From: Candidatus Brocadia sp.
Lineage (GTDB): Bacteria; Planctomycetota; Brocadiia; Brocadiales; Brocadiaceae
Assembly (NCBI GenBank): GCA_030837935.1
Contig: JAUQXU010000133.1
Span: forward strand, 1 to 17,006
Length of the DNA: 17,006 nucleotides
Direction: 5' to 3'
A program made the position numbers and the translations under genes. Below are positions 7,079 to 14,639 of this stretch, in pieces. The stretch's first letter is position 1; the number at the start of each line of letters is the position of its first letter. The notes under the pieces were generated by a model that saw nothing but the letters and a program-made list of their open reading frames with translations, had not been told where the DNA came from and made no database searches.

Positions 7079-7906
7079 TTACCGTGTCCGAATTCTTTCA
7101 TCAACAATTCTTCTTAAATAACCCTCCACTCCTAAAGCTAGCGTTACGTCATCATTTTTTATAAATGAAGAAGCAATGTTACTCAAACAACTGGTTGCTA
7201 TTGTATTGGGATATTCTTTTACAAAGGACTTTTGAAGCCGCGCTGCAATGGGCACGTTCGGATCCTGTAAGAGATATCCATAATATTCTACATTTACATC
7301 CAAAAACCGTCGGGTTACTGATGTAATTTTATTCATAGTTAACTCGGCTTCTTCTCTACTACAGGAAAAATTAACGAGTAGTTTTATATTTAAATCTTTC
7401 CTCCTTTTTGAAAGAACTTTAATCATGGCATACGCATCTGTTATAGCCGTGGGTTCAGGCGTTGTTACTAACAATATCTCATTTGATGCAAGTACAAAAC
7501 TAAGCACATTCGACGATATTCCAGCACCTGTATCTGCAATAACAATATCTACTTCTTCATCCAATCCGCTAAAGCCCTTTAAAAGCTGTTCTTTTTGTAT
7601 TTCATTCAAATGAGTAAGTTCCTCAATACCTGAACTAGCGGGCACAATCATAATCCCATCTGGACCATGAAGAATAATATCTTTCACTTTTTTACGGCCA
7701 ACAATAACGTCATATAAAGTGTACTCAGCATGAAAACCGAGCAACACATCAACATTTGCAAGCCCCAAATCGAGGTCTACTATTAAAACCCTTTTTTTGT
7801 ATCGTCGAAAGATCATTGCCAGATTTGTAGCAATATTCGTTTTTCCTACACCACCTTTGCCGCTAGTTACTGCAATCGTCCTTACTTTAGAAAATCCTGC
7901 AGCCAT
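7079..7906 (-). CDS. flhG: MinD-like ATPase FlhG (YlxH, FleN)
   Basis: A 275-residue P-loop ATPase of the MinD/ParA group that in other bacteria controls flagellar number and C-ring assembly. Visible motifs: deviant Walker A SGKGGVGKT at 15-23 with the signature Lys17, the switch I/Walker A' region IVDLDLGLANVD at 42-53, and Walker B/switch II IVIADTGAG at 121-129. The C-terminus ends in a likely amphipathic membrane-binding helix (GYLRRIVDERIRTR). Unlike typical FlhG, it has no N-terminal DQAxxLR motif, the element that stimulates the FlhF GTPase. An in-frame TAA at 7931-7933 with no start codon after it rules out a longer N-terminus. flhF is also missing between flhA and this gene. GGAG about 11 bases upstream supports the start. 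Confidence 0.93.
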   Translation of the reverse strand: MAAGFSKVRTIAVTSGKGGVGKTNIATNLAMIFRRYKKRVLIVDLDLGLANVDVLLGFHAEYTLYDVIVGRKKVKDIILHGPDGIMIVPASSGIEELTHLNEIQKEQLLKGFSGLDEEVDIVIADTGAGISSNVLSFVLASNEILLVTTPEPTAITDAYAMIKVLSKRRKDLNIKLLVNFSCSREEAELTMNKITSVTRRFLDVNVEYYGYLLQDPNVPIAARLQKSFVKEYPNTIATSCLSNIASSFIKNDDVTLALGVEGYLRRIVDERIRTR

Positions 7907-8063
7907 TTTGTATCTGTCTCCAACAATGTTTTACCGCGCTTGAATCGAGCCGACAGGCTTAAATTTCCCTATTAAGGAAAATATTGCTATAAACCATATT
8001 CACGCAAAATATTTCTTAAAATACTTCTTGATGATAACTAACATATAATTCAAATTATTTTAC

Positions 8064-10121
8064 TTACAGTTTAACTATCCCAACCGAATCGATCTTAACA
8101 CCCGATGAGATTTCTTTATACGATAATACTGCCACCTGAGGTAAAGCATTTTCAATGAGTCGGCGGACATGGCTTCTTACGTTAGAAGAAGTTAGCAGAA
8201 CGACCTCATAGCCAGAGGTTAAAGAGCCCTTTATAACCTCTATTAATCTATCTATCAATTTTTGTGCCATATTCGGCTCCAAGGCTAAAACATTTCCCCT
8301 CTCTGTTTTATGAATCGCATTTGCGATAGCCTGCTCAAGTTGAGGATCAAAAGAGACAACCCCTATTTTACCTTCCCCGTTCTGGTATCTCTGACAAATT
8401 GTCCTAGAAAGTCTCTGTCTCACATACTCTGTCAATAACTCAGTATCCTTAGTCGTTGGAACAAAATCTGCAATTGTTTCAAGTATAGTTGCCATATCAC
8501 GAATCGGCACGTGCTCTTTTAATAAATTCTTCAGTACCTCTTGTACATTCCCAAGAGGCATTACACCTGGTGTCAGTTCATCAATAACTGTCGGCGATTC
8601 TTTCTTTAAATTCTCAATAAGCTTCTGCACATCTTCGCGACACAGAATTTCGTATGCATGATTCTTTATAATCTCTGTCAGATGTGTGATCATGACAGAG
8701 ACCGGATCAACAATTGTATAACCTGAAGCCTCCGCATCCTCTTTTCCTGCTCCGGATATCCACAGGGCAGGTAAACCATACGCTGGATCAAATGTTTTCG
8801 TTCCTTCAATCGATTTCGTAGTTGTACCTGAATCTATGGCGAGATAGCAATCCGGGAATATATCTCCCTTTGCAACATCCTGTCCCCGTATTTTGATTAC
8901 GTATTGATTTGCTCCCAATTGCAAATTGTCCCGTACTCTGATTGGAGGAACAATCATACCCATATCTCTTGCCATTTGCCTTCGTAATGCATTAATTCTC
9001 TCAAGAATACCTCCATTCTTTTGTGGATCGACCAAAGGCACTATCTTATACCCCACCTCAATCCCCATGCGGTCTACATGAAACAATTTTTCGACTCCTT
9101 CTTCAGATTGTGGTTCTTGTGTGTTCTTTTTTGTCTCTCTTTGTTCCATTTCTTCCACTGCCAATTTTTTGCTTGATCTTTTAAGCAGGAAAAACAAAAT
9201 CCCAAAAAACCCTGCAAGAATCATAAATGGCAATTTAGGCAAACCTGGAATTATGCTGAATATGGCAAGAATTCCTCCTGCAAAAGCCACCGCATTGGGT
9301 TGACTTAACATTTGTCCAGACAAATCCTTACCAAGATTTTCGCTTGATGATGTTTTGGTAATAATGACAGCTGAAGCAGTAGCAATAATAAAAGATGGAA
9401 TTTGTGATACAAGTCCGTCACCCACCGTTAAAATCGCGTAATGTTGAAGTGCATCAGTTACTGACATCCCTTGGCGCATGCCCATAACAATTCCACCTAC
9501 AATATTAATTAACACGATAATAATACCAGCAATAGCATCTCCGCTTACAAATTTACTAGCACCATCCATAGCCCCATGGAATTCTGCCTCTTTTGAAATC
9601 AATTCTCTTCGGTTTCGAGCTTGATCCTCCGTAATGAGACCAGCATTTAGATCCGCGTCAATACTCATTTGCTTCCCAGGCATAGCGTCAAGTGTAAACC
9701 GGGCAGCAACCTCGGAAATTCTTGTTGCACCTTTTGTTATAACAATAAATTGAATAACAATAATGATTAAAAAAACCACCATCCCTACAATAATATTTCC
9801 ACCAACAACAAACTCACCAAACGATGCAATCACCTGGCCTCCGTATCCCTGTAACAAAATCTGTCTGGTAGACGCCACGTTGAGTGACAATCGGAACAGT
9901 GTTAAAAAAAGTAATATGGAAGGAAATGTAGATAAATCTAGCGGCCCCTTTGCATGCAGAGTAACTAATAATAACAAAAGGGTTGCAGAAATGTTTACCG
10001 TAATAAGCAAATCAAGCAGGATTGACGGAATCGGTATAATAAGCACAACGAAAATGCCTATTACCCCAACTATCAGCGCTATTTCCCCTTTTGAAAACAA
10101 ATTACCAACAGTATTTTTCAT
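8064..10121 (-). CDS. flhA: Flagellar type III export gate protein FlhA
   Basis: A 685-residue inner-membrane protein that forms the nonameric ring of the export gate and docks substrates and chaperones. The first about 330 residues hold eight hydrophobic helices and the family hallmark FRLSLNVASTRQILLQG, followed by the conserved cytoplasmic loop (RISEVAARFTLDAMPGKQMS, DADLNAGLI). The cytoplasmic domain starts near 340 and includes GYKIVPLVD, RVRDNLQL and ITHLTEIIKNHAYEIL. The length is normal for the family. The ATG at 10121 is preceded by AAGGGA with 9-base spacing; an adjoining TTG just upstream is less likely. It lies 59 bases after flhB in the export operon. Confidence 0.97.
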   Translation of the reverse strand: MKNTVGNLFSKGEIALIVGVIGIFVVLIIPIPSILLDLLITVNISATLLLLLVTLHAKGPLDLSTFPSILLFLTLFRLSLNVASTRQILLQGYGGQVIASFGEFVVGGNIIVGMVVFLIIIVIQFIVITKGATRISEVAARFTLDAMPGKQMSIDADLNAGLITEDQARNRRELISKEAEFHGAMDGASKFVSGDAIAGIIIVLINIVGGIVMGMRQGMSVTDALQHYAILTVGDGLVSQIPSFIIATASAVIITKTSSSENLGKDLSGQMLSQPNAVAFAGGILAIFSIIPGLPKLPFMILAGFFGILFFLLKRSSKKLAVEEMEQRETKKNTQEPQSEEGVEKLFHVDRMGIEVGYKIVPLVDPQKNGGILERINALRRQMARDMGMIVPPIRVRDNLQLGANQYVIKIRGQDVAKGDIFPDCYLAIDSGTTTKSIEGTKTFDPAYGLPALWISGAGKEDAEASGYTIVDPVSVMITHLTEIIKNHAYEILCREDVQKLIENLKKESPTVIDELTPGVMPLGNVQEVLKNLLKEHVPIRDMATILETIADFVPTTKDTELLTEYVRQRLSRTICQRYQNGEGKIGVVSFDPQLEQAIANAIHKTERGNVLALEPNMAQKLIDRLIEVIKGSLTSGYEVVLLTSSNVRSHVRRLIENALPQVAVLSYKEISSGVKIDSVGIVKL

Positions 10122-10180
10122 CAAAATATTTCCCTTATCTGATGCCGGATTTAATCTTCAATAACATTATCTCTTTTAAT

Positions 10181-11260
10181 TTATACCCTTGTATTTCCTT
10201 TTTTCAGTTGATATACATAGGACAAAATTTTTGCGACCGCGTGGTACAATTTTTGTGGTATCTCTCTTCCAATTTCAACGGTTTTATAAAGTGTTTGTGC
10301 AAGGGGTTTATCTTCCACTAAAGGTATCTTATGTTTTTTTGCAATCTCCTTGATACGCATTGCAATGAGGTCTGAACCTTTTGCAACTACTGTAGGCGCT
10401 TTCATTGCTACACTATCATATTTCAACGCAACGGCATAATGGGTCGGGTTTGTTACCACGACGTCTGCCGCAGGTATTGATGTCATCATACGCTTCATCG
10501 CCATTTGACGCTGTATTGACCTGATCTTTGACTTAATTAATGGATCGCCATCCTGCTGCTTTCTCTCTTCTTTAATTTCTCCCTTGGTCATCCGTAAATT
10601 GTGCTTAAACTGCCATTTCTGGTAAAAGAAATCCAATACAGCCAGTATCAATAAAGCCGCCGATACACGTAAAGCTAGTCCATACATTAATTTTACGCTC
10701 ATCCCAAATATTTCAACGAGACTGAGATCTATTATGCCCGTGATATTTACAGTGCTGAATTCTTTTTTGATATAAAAAAAAGAGACACAGCCAACTACAA
10801 TAAGCTTTAACACGGAAAAAACAAGTTTGACAAGCGATTTTGTGGAAAATAGATTTTTTATACCTGATATAATATTTAATTTATTAATATTAGGCTTTAG
10901 CATTCCAAAATTATACATAAACCCTATTTGCAGATAAGATGTTGCTAGCCCAATCAATACGAATCCACCAAAAATAGGAGAAAGAATCTTCATCAATTCA
11001 TAAATTTGAGATGCCATGAGATCCAAAATAAAATCTGGCGTAAAATCTTTACAAAGCAAATTCCCAAGCGATAATTTCATTGTCTTATACATACTATTGT
11101 AAGTATTAGCACCTAAAGCATATAACAACACAAAACCGAACAATAAGCTTGCTGCACTGTTTAAATCGGGACTAAATGCAACGCTCCCTTTACTGCGCGC
11201 ATCACCCAAACGTTTACTGGTAGGTTGTTCTGTTTTTTCAGTATCTGAACTAAATGCCAT
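10181..11260 (-). CDS. flhB: Flagellar type III export switch protein FlhB
   Basis: A 359-residue inner-membrane protein that controls the change of export specificity from rod/hook to filament substrates. The N-terminus (SDTEKTEQPTSKRLGDARSKG) is the conserved cytoplasmic segment. Four membrane helices follow (about 33-50, 90-112, 145-165 and 190-212), then the cytoplasmic domain with the autocleavage site NPTH at 271-274 in VVVTNPTHYAVALKYD. Residues downstream (DLIAMRIKEIAKKHKIPLVEDKPLAQTLYK) are also typical. The start is only 3 bases after the fliR stop codon with a weak ribosome binding site, so translational coupling is likely. Confidence 0.97.
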   Translation of the reverse strand: MAFSSDTEKTEQPTSKRLGDARSKGSVAFSPDLNSAASLLFGFVLLYALGANTYNSMYKTMKLSLGNLLCKDFTPDFILDLMASQIYELMKILSPIFGGFVLIGLATSYLQIGFMYNFGMLKPNINKLNIISGIKNLFSTKSLVKLVFSVLKLIVVGCVSFFYIKKEFSTVNITGIIDLSLVEIFGMSVKLMYGLALRVSAALLILAVLDFFYQKWQFKHNLRMTKGEIKEERKQQDGDPLIKSKIRSIQRQMAMKRMMTSIPAADVVVTNPTHYAVALKYDSVAMKAPTVVAKGSDLIAMRIKEIAKKHKIPLVEDKPLAQTLYKTVEIGREIPQKLYHAVAKILSYVYQLKKGNTRV

Positions 11261-11263
11261 CTT

Positions 11264-12052
11264 TTATTCCCGCATAGCAAACAACAGCGAAACCATATCT
11301 TTTTCGAAAGGAATCAGGTGAGATTTCATTGCATTCATTACAAATGGAAGGGCTATGATAAGTATTAAAAACCCAATTAATATTTTTACTGGAAAAGCAA
11401 TTATAAACACGTTAATTTCTTGCGCTACCTTCGTCATCAATCCAAGGACAACAACGGTTAACAATAAAACCACTAGTGAGGGTGCAGATATCTTAATTCC
11501 CATTACAAGAAATGATTTAAACATTATGAGTATCTTTGTAAGTGTCATCGTGGTGTATTTGAAACTTCCCAGTGGAATCATCTCGAAACTTTGCGCCGTT
11601 GATTTAATAAACCAATGATGCCCGTTAATCGTGAGAAAGATAAGAACGGCAATCATGTTATAAAATATTGATATTGCCTGCTCTTCCTCTCCTATCTCCG
11701 AAGTAGGATCAACAATCGATGCAGTATCAAGTCCCATTTGATTACTTATTAAATATCCCGCCGCAGTAAATGCTCCAAATATAATCGAGGCAGCGAAACC
11801 AACTACAGCACCAATAGCAATTTCTTTAAGGACAACAAAAGTATATAGAATAATGCTAGACGGCAGCGTAAACGCTGTTTTATCCACACTGGGATAGAGA
11901 ATAAAGGTAAACATTAAGGCGATGGCAACCCGTACTTGTAAAGGAACGTTAGCATTACCGAACACAGGTGCAAAAAGAAGCATCCCTCCCACGCGGGAAA
12001 AAACGACCATAAGGACTGGTAAATCATTAACAATATTTAAAAGATATTCCAT
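11264..12052 (-). CDS. fliR: Flagellar type III export protein FliR
   Basis: A 262-residue hydrophobic protein, one copy of which joins FliP and FliQ to make the core export channel. It shows the family pattern: an early FSRVGGMLLFAPVFG motif, VPLQVRVAIALMFTFILYP, and KEIAIGAVVGFAASIIFGAFTAAGYLISNQMGL. About six membrane helices are present, and the length is usual for FliR. The start is 6 bases past the fliQ stop and has no clear ribosome binding site, so it probably depends on coupled translation. Confidence 0.95.
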   Translation of the reverse strand: MEYLLNIVNDLPVLMVVFSRVGGMLLFAPVFGNANVPLQVRVAIALMFTFILYPSVDKTAFTLPSSIILYTFVVLKEIAIGAVVGFAASIIFGAFTAAGYLISNQMGLDTASIVDPTSEIGEEEQAISIFYNMIAVLIFLTINGHHWFIKSTAQSFEMIPLGSFKYTTMTLTKILIMFKSFLVMGIKISAPSLVVLLLTVVVLGLMTKVAQEINVFIIAFPVKILIGFLILIIALPFVMNAMKSHLIPFEKDMVSLLFAMRE

Positions 12053-12058
12053 ATAAAC

Positions 12059-12328
12059 TTATTGACAATATTTAGTTAAATTTCCCAACAAATTTACGGT
12101 ATAAGATGTTATCATGCGTAGCATCCAGGGCAAACAAAACAAAAACACCCCCATAACGGCAAATACCTTTGGTAAAAACGTGATCGTCTGCTCATGAATA
12201 CTTGTGACTGTCTGAAATATACCGATAACTAAGCCAACCACCATTGCCACGACAAGCAATGGTGCCATAAGGACAATTGTTATTTGTAATAAATCTTTTC
12301 CAATGTTAGTAACTATTTCAGGGGTCAC
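12059..12328 (-). CDS. fliQ: Flagellar type III export protein FliQ
   Basis: An 89-residue protein with two membrane helices, present in four copies in the export gate core with FliP and FliR. The GTG start at 12328 is chosen because AAAGGA lies 7 bases before it and the product then begins with the family's usual TPEIVTNIG and has the standard 89 residues. The open frame extends upstream to 12361, but only through a TTG and an ATG lacking ribosome binding sites. Family features include VGLVIGIFQTVTSIHEQTITFLPK. It lies 65 bases after fliP. Confidence 0.95.
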   Translation of the reverse strand: MTPEIVTNIGKDLLQITIVLMAPLLVVAMVVGLVIGIFQTVTSIHEQTITFLPKVFAVMGVFLFCLPWMLRMITSYTVNLLGNLTKYCQ

Positions 12329-12393
12329 AGGAGATTCCTTTAGAAACATTCTATAAAACAATATTCATTATGCACTTAATATTCTCTGCCTCT

Positions 12394-13161
12394 TTATAAT
12401 GCCACACTCGAAATTAAAGATTGAATAATTAATTGCCAGCCATCCACCAACACAAAAAGAATTAACTTAAACGGCATTGAAATCATGGCAGGCGGAAGCA
12501 TGACCATCCCCATAGCAGTAAGCACACATGCAACCACCATATCAATTACCAGAAAAGGGAGAAACAGGAGAAAGCCCATCTGAAAGGAAGTCTTGAGTTC
12601 GCTAGTGATGAAGGCTGGAATTATTATGTGCATCGGAACATCCTTCACCGACTTTGGTCTCTCCATTTTTGCAATATTTATAAATAGAGCAATATCTTTC
12701 TCCCGGGTCTGCTTGAGCATAAATTTTTGAAACGGCACAAGTCCTCTTAGTAATGCCTCATTCTGAGTGATCTCTTCTTTGAGATACGGTTGAAGTGCAT
12801 CAGTGTTAACCTGTTTCCATACGGGCGCCATTACAAATACTGTCAAAAAAAGTGAAATACCTATAAGTATTTGGTTTGGCGGAAGTGTTTGAAACGACAG
12901 AGCCTTCCGTACAAAGGAAAGGACAATGATGATTCTCGTAAATGAGGTCATCGTCAATAATAATCCGGGTAATAACGAGAGTGCCGTTAAAAAAAGCACA
13001 ATCTTTAAGGTGCTGGCAATCTCTTTCGGCTTTCCAATATTGTCGATACTCATCGTTAATTTTAAGGGAACTGAAGATTCACCGGCAGCTTCAACTATGC
13101 CCATGCAACTAAGTATTGCTACAATTCCACAAACAATCGAAATCATTAACCATCGTTTCAT
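12394..13161 (-). CDS. fliP: Flagellar type III export protein FliP
   Basis: A 255-residue protein, five copies of which form the export gate channel in the inner membrane. A cleavable signal peptide is visible at residues 1-25 (hydrophobic stretch, then GIVEA before AGESS), as is normal for FliP. Hallmarks are TSFTRIIIVLSFVRKALSFQ, the PPNQILIGISLFLTVFVMAP segment and the C-terminal MVMLPPAMISMPFKLILFV. The ATG follows AGGA with 7-base spacing and lies 24 bases after the fliO stop. Confidence 0.97.
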   Translation of the reverse strand: MKRWLMISIVCGIVAILSCMGIVEAAGESSVPLKLTMSIDNIGKPKEIASTLKIVLFLTALSLLPGLLLTMTSFTRIIIVLSFVRKALSFQTLPPNQILIGISLFLTVFVMAPVWKQVNTDALQPYLKEEITQNEALLRGLVPFQKFMLKQTREKDIALFINIAKMERPKSVKDVPMHIIIPAFITSELKTSFQMGFLLFLPFLVIDMVVACVLTAMGMVMLPPAMISMPFKLILFVLVDGWQLIIQSLISSVAL

Positions 13162-13185
13162 AACATTATCCTAACCATGAAGAGA

Positions 13186-13671
13186 TTATGTTCGTTCTGT
13201 ACAAGCACGCCTAAAAAAACTCATAAATTCCCTGCCTTTTGATTCTGTTTCGATGGAGTCAACAATATCTTTTTCCGTAATTTCAGAAATCGATTGAATC
13301 CGCTCATGAGTAGCACCTATTAGCAATACCTTCCCGGGTACTTTGACCAAATGAATATACTTCTTTGAACCTAACGAAACCGTATCCACAATATGGACAT
13401 ACCTCTTTCTCCCGATCATGCACGCTTTAATTCCCATTCTTTTTCGTAAGAATAAAAATGTAGCAACGATAATTACAATTACAAGTCCAAGCGCTTTTAA
13501 TAACTTTGTAATTTTTGGATAATTAATTGGCGACATGACACCAATATTATCTATTTCTGTAGTTGCACTCCCATGTATTTCTTCCTTTTCAACAACTTGT
13601 GTTACACAATATCCATGGTCACAAATAACAAGTAACAAAAGGAAAATTATCAACAAACATTTTTTTCCCAT
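13186..13671 (-). CDS. fliO: Flagellar export assembly protein FliO
   Basis: A 161-residue protein that helps assemble the FliP/FliR core. It has an N-terminal signal peptide (residues 1-22, a run of Leu/Ile/Val ending near GYC), a short periplasmic part, a membrane helix (about 58-76, ending LRKR) and a cytoplasmic domain with the FliO pattern RKRYVHIVDTVSLGSKKYIHLVKV and VLLIGATHERIQSI. ATG 13671 was chosen over an upstream TTG (13686); neither has a strong ribosome binding site. A 15-codon reading frame with a good ribosome binding site ends one base before this ATG and may couple translation. Confidence 0.9.
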   Translation of the reverse strand: MGKKCLLIIFLLLLVICDHGYCVTQVVEKEEIHGSATTEIDNIGVMSPINYPKITKLLKALGLVIVIIVATFLFLRKRMGIKACMIGRKRYVHIVDTVSLGSKKYIHLVKVPGKVLLIGATHERIQSISEITEKDIVDSIETESKGREFMSFFRRACTERT

Positions 13672-13672
13672 C

Positions 13673-13720
13673 TTATTGCGTCCCAAAAAATAAAAGTTGA
13701 TTGAGAAAATATATAAACAT
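13673..13720 (-). CDS. Possible 15-codon leader peptide directly before fliO
   Basis: On the minus strand an ATG at 13720 is preceded by AAGGGACAGG, a good ribosome binding site with about 6-base spacing. It encodes MFIYFLNQLLFFGTQ and stops at 13673-13675, one base before the fliO ATG. It lies inside the leader predicted from the sigma-54 promoter. Because fliO lacks a strong ribosome binding site of its own, translation of this tiny frame could deliver ribosomes to fliO. Its hydrophobic content is noted, but so short a frame could arise by chance. Confidence 0.25.
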   Translation of the reverse strand: MFIYFLNQLLFFGTQ

Positions 13721-13781
13721 CGCCTGTCCCTTTCTCATGATGAATCTACGGGATATTTCTTCCTAATATTATTTTACAATG

Positions 13782-13797
13782 AGCAAATTAGATGCCT
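13782..13797 (-). promoter_or_regulatory. Sigma-54 (RpoN) type -24/-12 promoter of the fliO-flhG-fliA operon
   Basis: The minus strand reads AGGCATCTAATTTGCT. It keeps GGCA at -24 and all of TTGCT at -12 of the TGGCACG-N4-TTGCT consensus, with the required 10 bases between GG and GC. Transcription would start near 13770, about 100 bases before fliO. A dyad-symmetric element lies roughly 107-149 bases upstream of that start, where sigma-54 activators commonly bind. Confidence 0.6.
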
Positions 13798-13877
13798 CAT
13801 CGGTATCTCTAATAATTTCTTAGAAACAAACACAAAAGTCTATTGAAGAAACAAATATATATGCTTTTGATATGTAT

Positions 13878-13920
13878 ATAGTTCAACCATATAATCATTA
13901 GTTAACTACTGTTGAACTAT
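13878..13920. promoter_or_regulatory. Perfect 10-bp inverted repeat with an inner palindrome, candidate activator site
   Basis: ATAGTTCAAC at 13878-13887 is matched exactly by its reverse complement GTTGAACTAT at 13911-13920. Between the arms lies a second 10-bp palindrome, TAGTTAACTA (13899-13908). The three sites share an AGTTxAAC-like core. The element is about 107-149 bases upstream of the predicted sigma-54 start, a usual distance for an enhancer-binding protein. It also overlaps a weaker sigma-70-like candidate (TTGAAC at 13881-13886 and CATATA at 13858-13863, minus strand, 17-base spacing), so it could equally be an operator. Confidence 0.45.
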
Positions 13921-13965
13921 TCAAATATGTGGTTATTAGGGATATTTGGAAAAAATTATTTATAG

Positions 13966-14211
13966 CGGACTTTTTGTACTTGCCGTAGAAATATTAAACA
14001 AGCTTTTACTAACCTACCTCTTATAAATACTTTGAAATTTCTCAAGGAAAGAAGTATTTACAGAGTAATACGGGGAAAGGATTGTTGGAGAATGAAGCTG
14101 GATGACGTCTGAGAGCATCTAACAAAGGAAAAAGAGGATATTTCAAAATCTGCCAATAAAGAAGATTTGGCCATTGTGATAATTCATTGCACTTCGAAAT
14201 TTATCTACTGA
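13966..14211 (+). pseudogene. Degraded small helix-turn-helix (excisionase-like) gene on the opposite strand
   Basis: The plus strand is open for 48 codons from 13966, meets a TGA at 14110-14112, then stays open in the same frame to a TGA at 14209-14211. Around the internal stop it reads LKFLKERSIYRVIRGKDCWR and then MKLDDV, stop, EHLTKEKEDIS. This resembles the end of an HTH_17/excisionase-type domain (…S-x-IY-R-L-I-x-G-K … W-R … D-D-V-x-x-L), with a few residues lost before the WR and one codon turned into TGA. There is no clear start codon for the whole frame. I infer a decayed DNA-binding gene inserted between fliN and fliO; the resemblance is short and not certain. Confidence 0.3.
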
Positions 14212-14238
14212 ATTTGTTGCCTATTTTATAGAACACAC

Positions 14239-14613
14239 TTATACAAGATTTCTAATTCTTTCCTCTGAACCACAAATATTTGTAATCTTGAGACCAAAGT
14301 TCTCATCGACAACAACAACCTCTCCTTGAGCTAATAGTTTTCCCCGAACTAGTAAGTCAACAGGTGTACCTGCCATCTTATCTAATTCCACAATAGACCC
14401 CTGCGATAAGGCAATAATATCTTTTACGAGCATGGTTGTATGTCCTAACTCAACGGAAACAGGTACAGGGATGTCCAGAATTAAGTCTAAATTACGCTTA
14501 CTTTCATCTTTAGCGCTCTCATTAACAGGGTTCAATTGACTAAATTGAACTGTTTGTATCTGGACATCAGCATCCATTCTTTCCTTCGTATCAATTTCTT
14601 TTACACTTTCCAT
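14239..14613 (-). CDS. fliN: Flagellar motor switch protein FliN
   Basis: A 124-residue C-ring subunit that works with FliM and FliG to switch rotation direction and helps dock the export ATPase complex. Residues 1-42 are a variable polar extension. Residues about 43-118 form a complete SpoA domain: LDIPVPVSVELGHTTMLVKD, LSQGSIVELDKMAGTPVDLL and VRGKLLAQGEVVVVDENFGL, all characteristic. The ATG follows GGGAG with 9-base spacing and lies 26 bases after fliM. Confidence 0.96.
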   Translation of the reverse strand: MESVKEIDTKERMDADVQIQTVQFSQLNPVNESAKDESKRNLDLILDIPVPVSVELGHTTMLVKDIIALSQGSIVELDKMAGTPVDLLVRGKLLAQGEVVVVDENFGLKITNICGSEERIRNLV

Positions 14614-14639
14614 GTTTTGTTTCTCCCTATGTGAATCAA

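Larger units (their letters stand above)
13721..14238. other. Gap of about 550 bases between fliN and fliO
   Basis: This gap breaks the common fliM-fliN-fliO run. It is AT-rich and holds the sigma-54 promoter (13782-13797), the inverted repeat (13878-13920) and the plus-strand gene remains (13966-14211). No convincing terminator follows fliN: the minus strand after its stop has only a short CTATAAAATAG dyad without a T run. No intact gene is seen. Confidence 0.7.

Noticed and set aside
7938..7953. GG-N10-GC spacing before flhG that resembles a sigma-54 element
   Set aside because: The -12 half (AAGCG) matches TTGCT poorly; too weak beside the two good elements.
9763..10164. 133-codon plus-strand reading frame opposite flhA
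   Set aside because: It is the antisense shadow of the conserved, membrane-helix-rich flhA coding region and has no family likeness.
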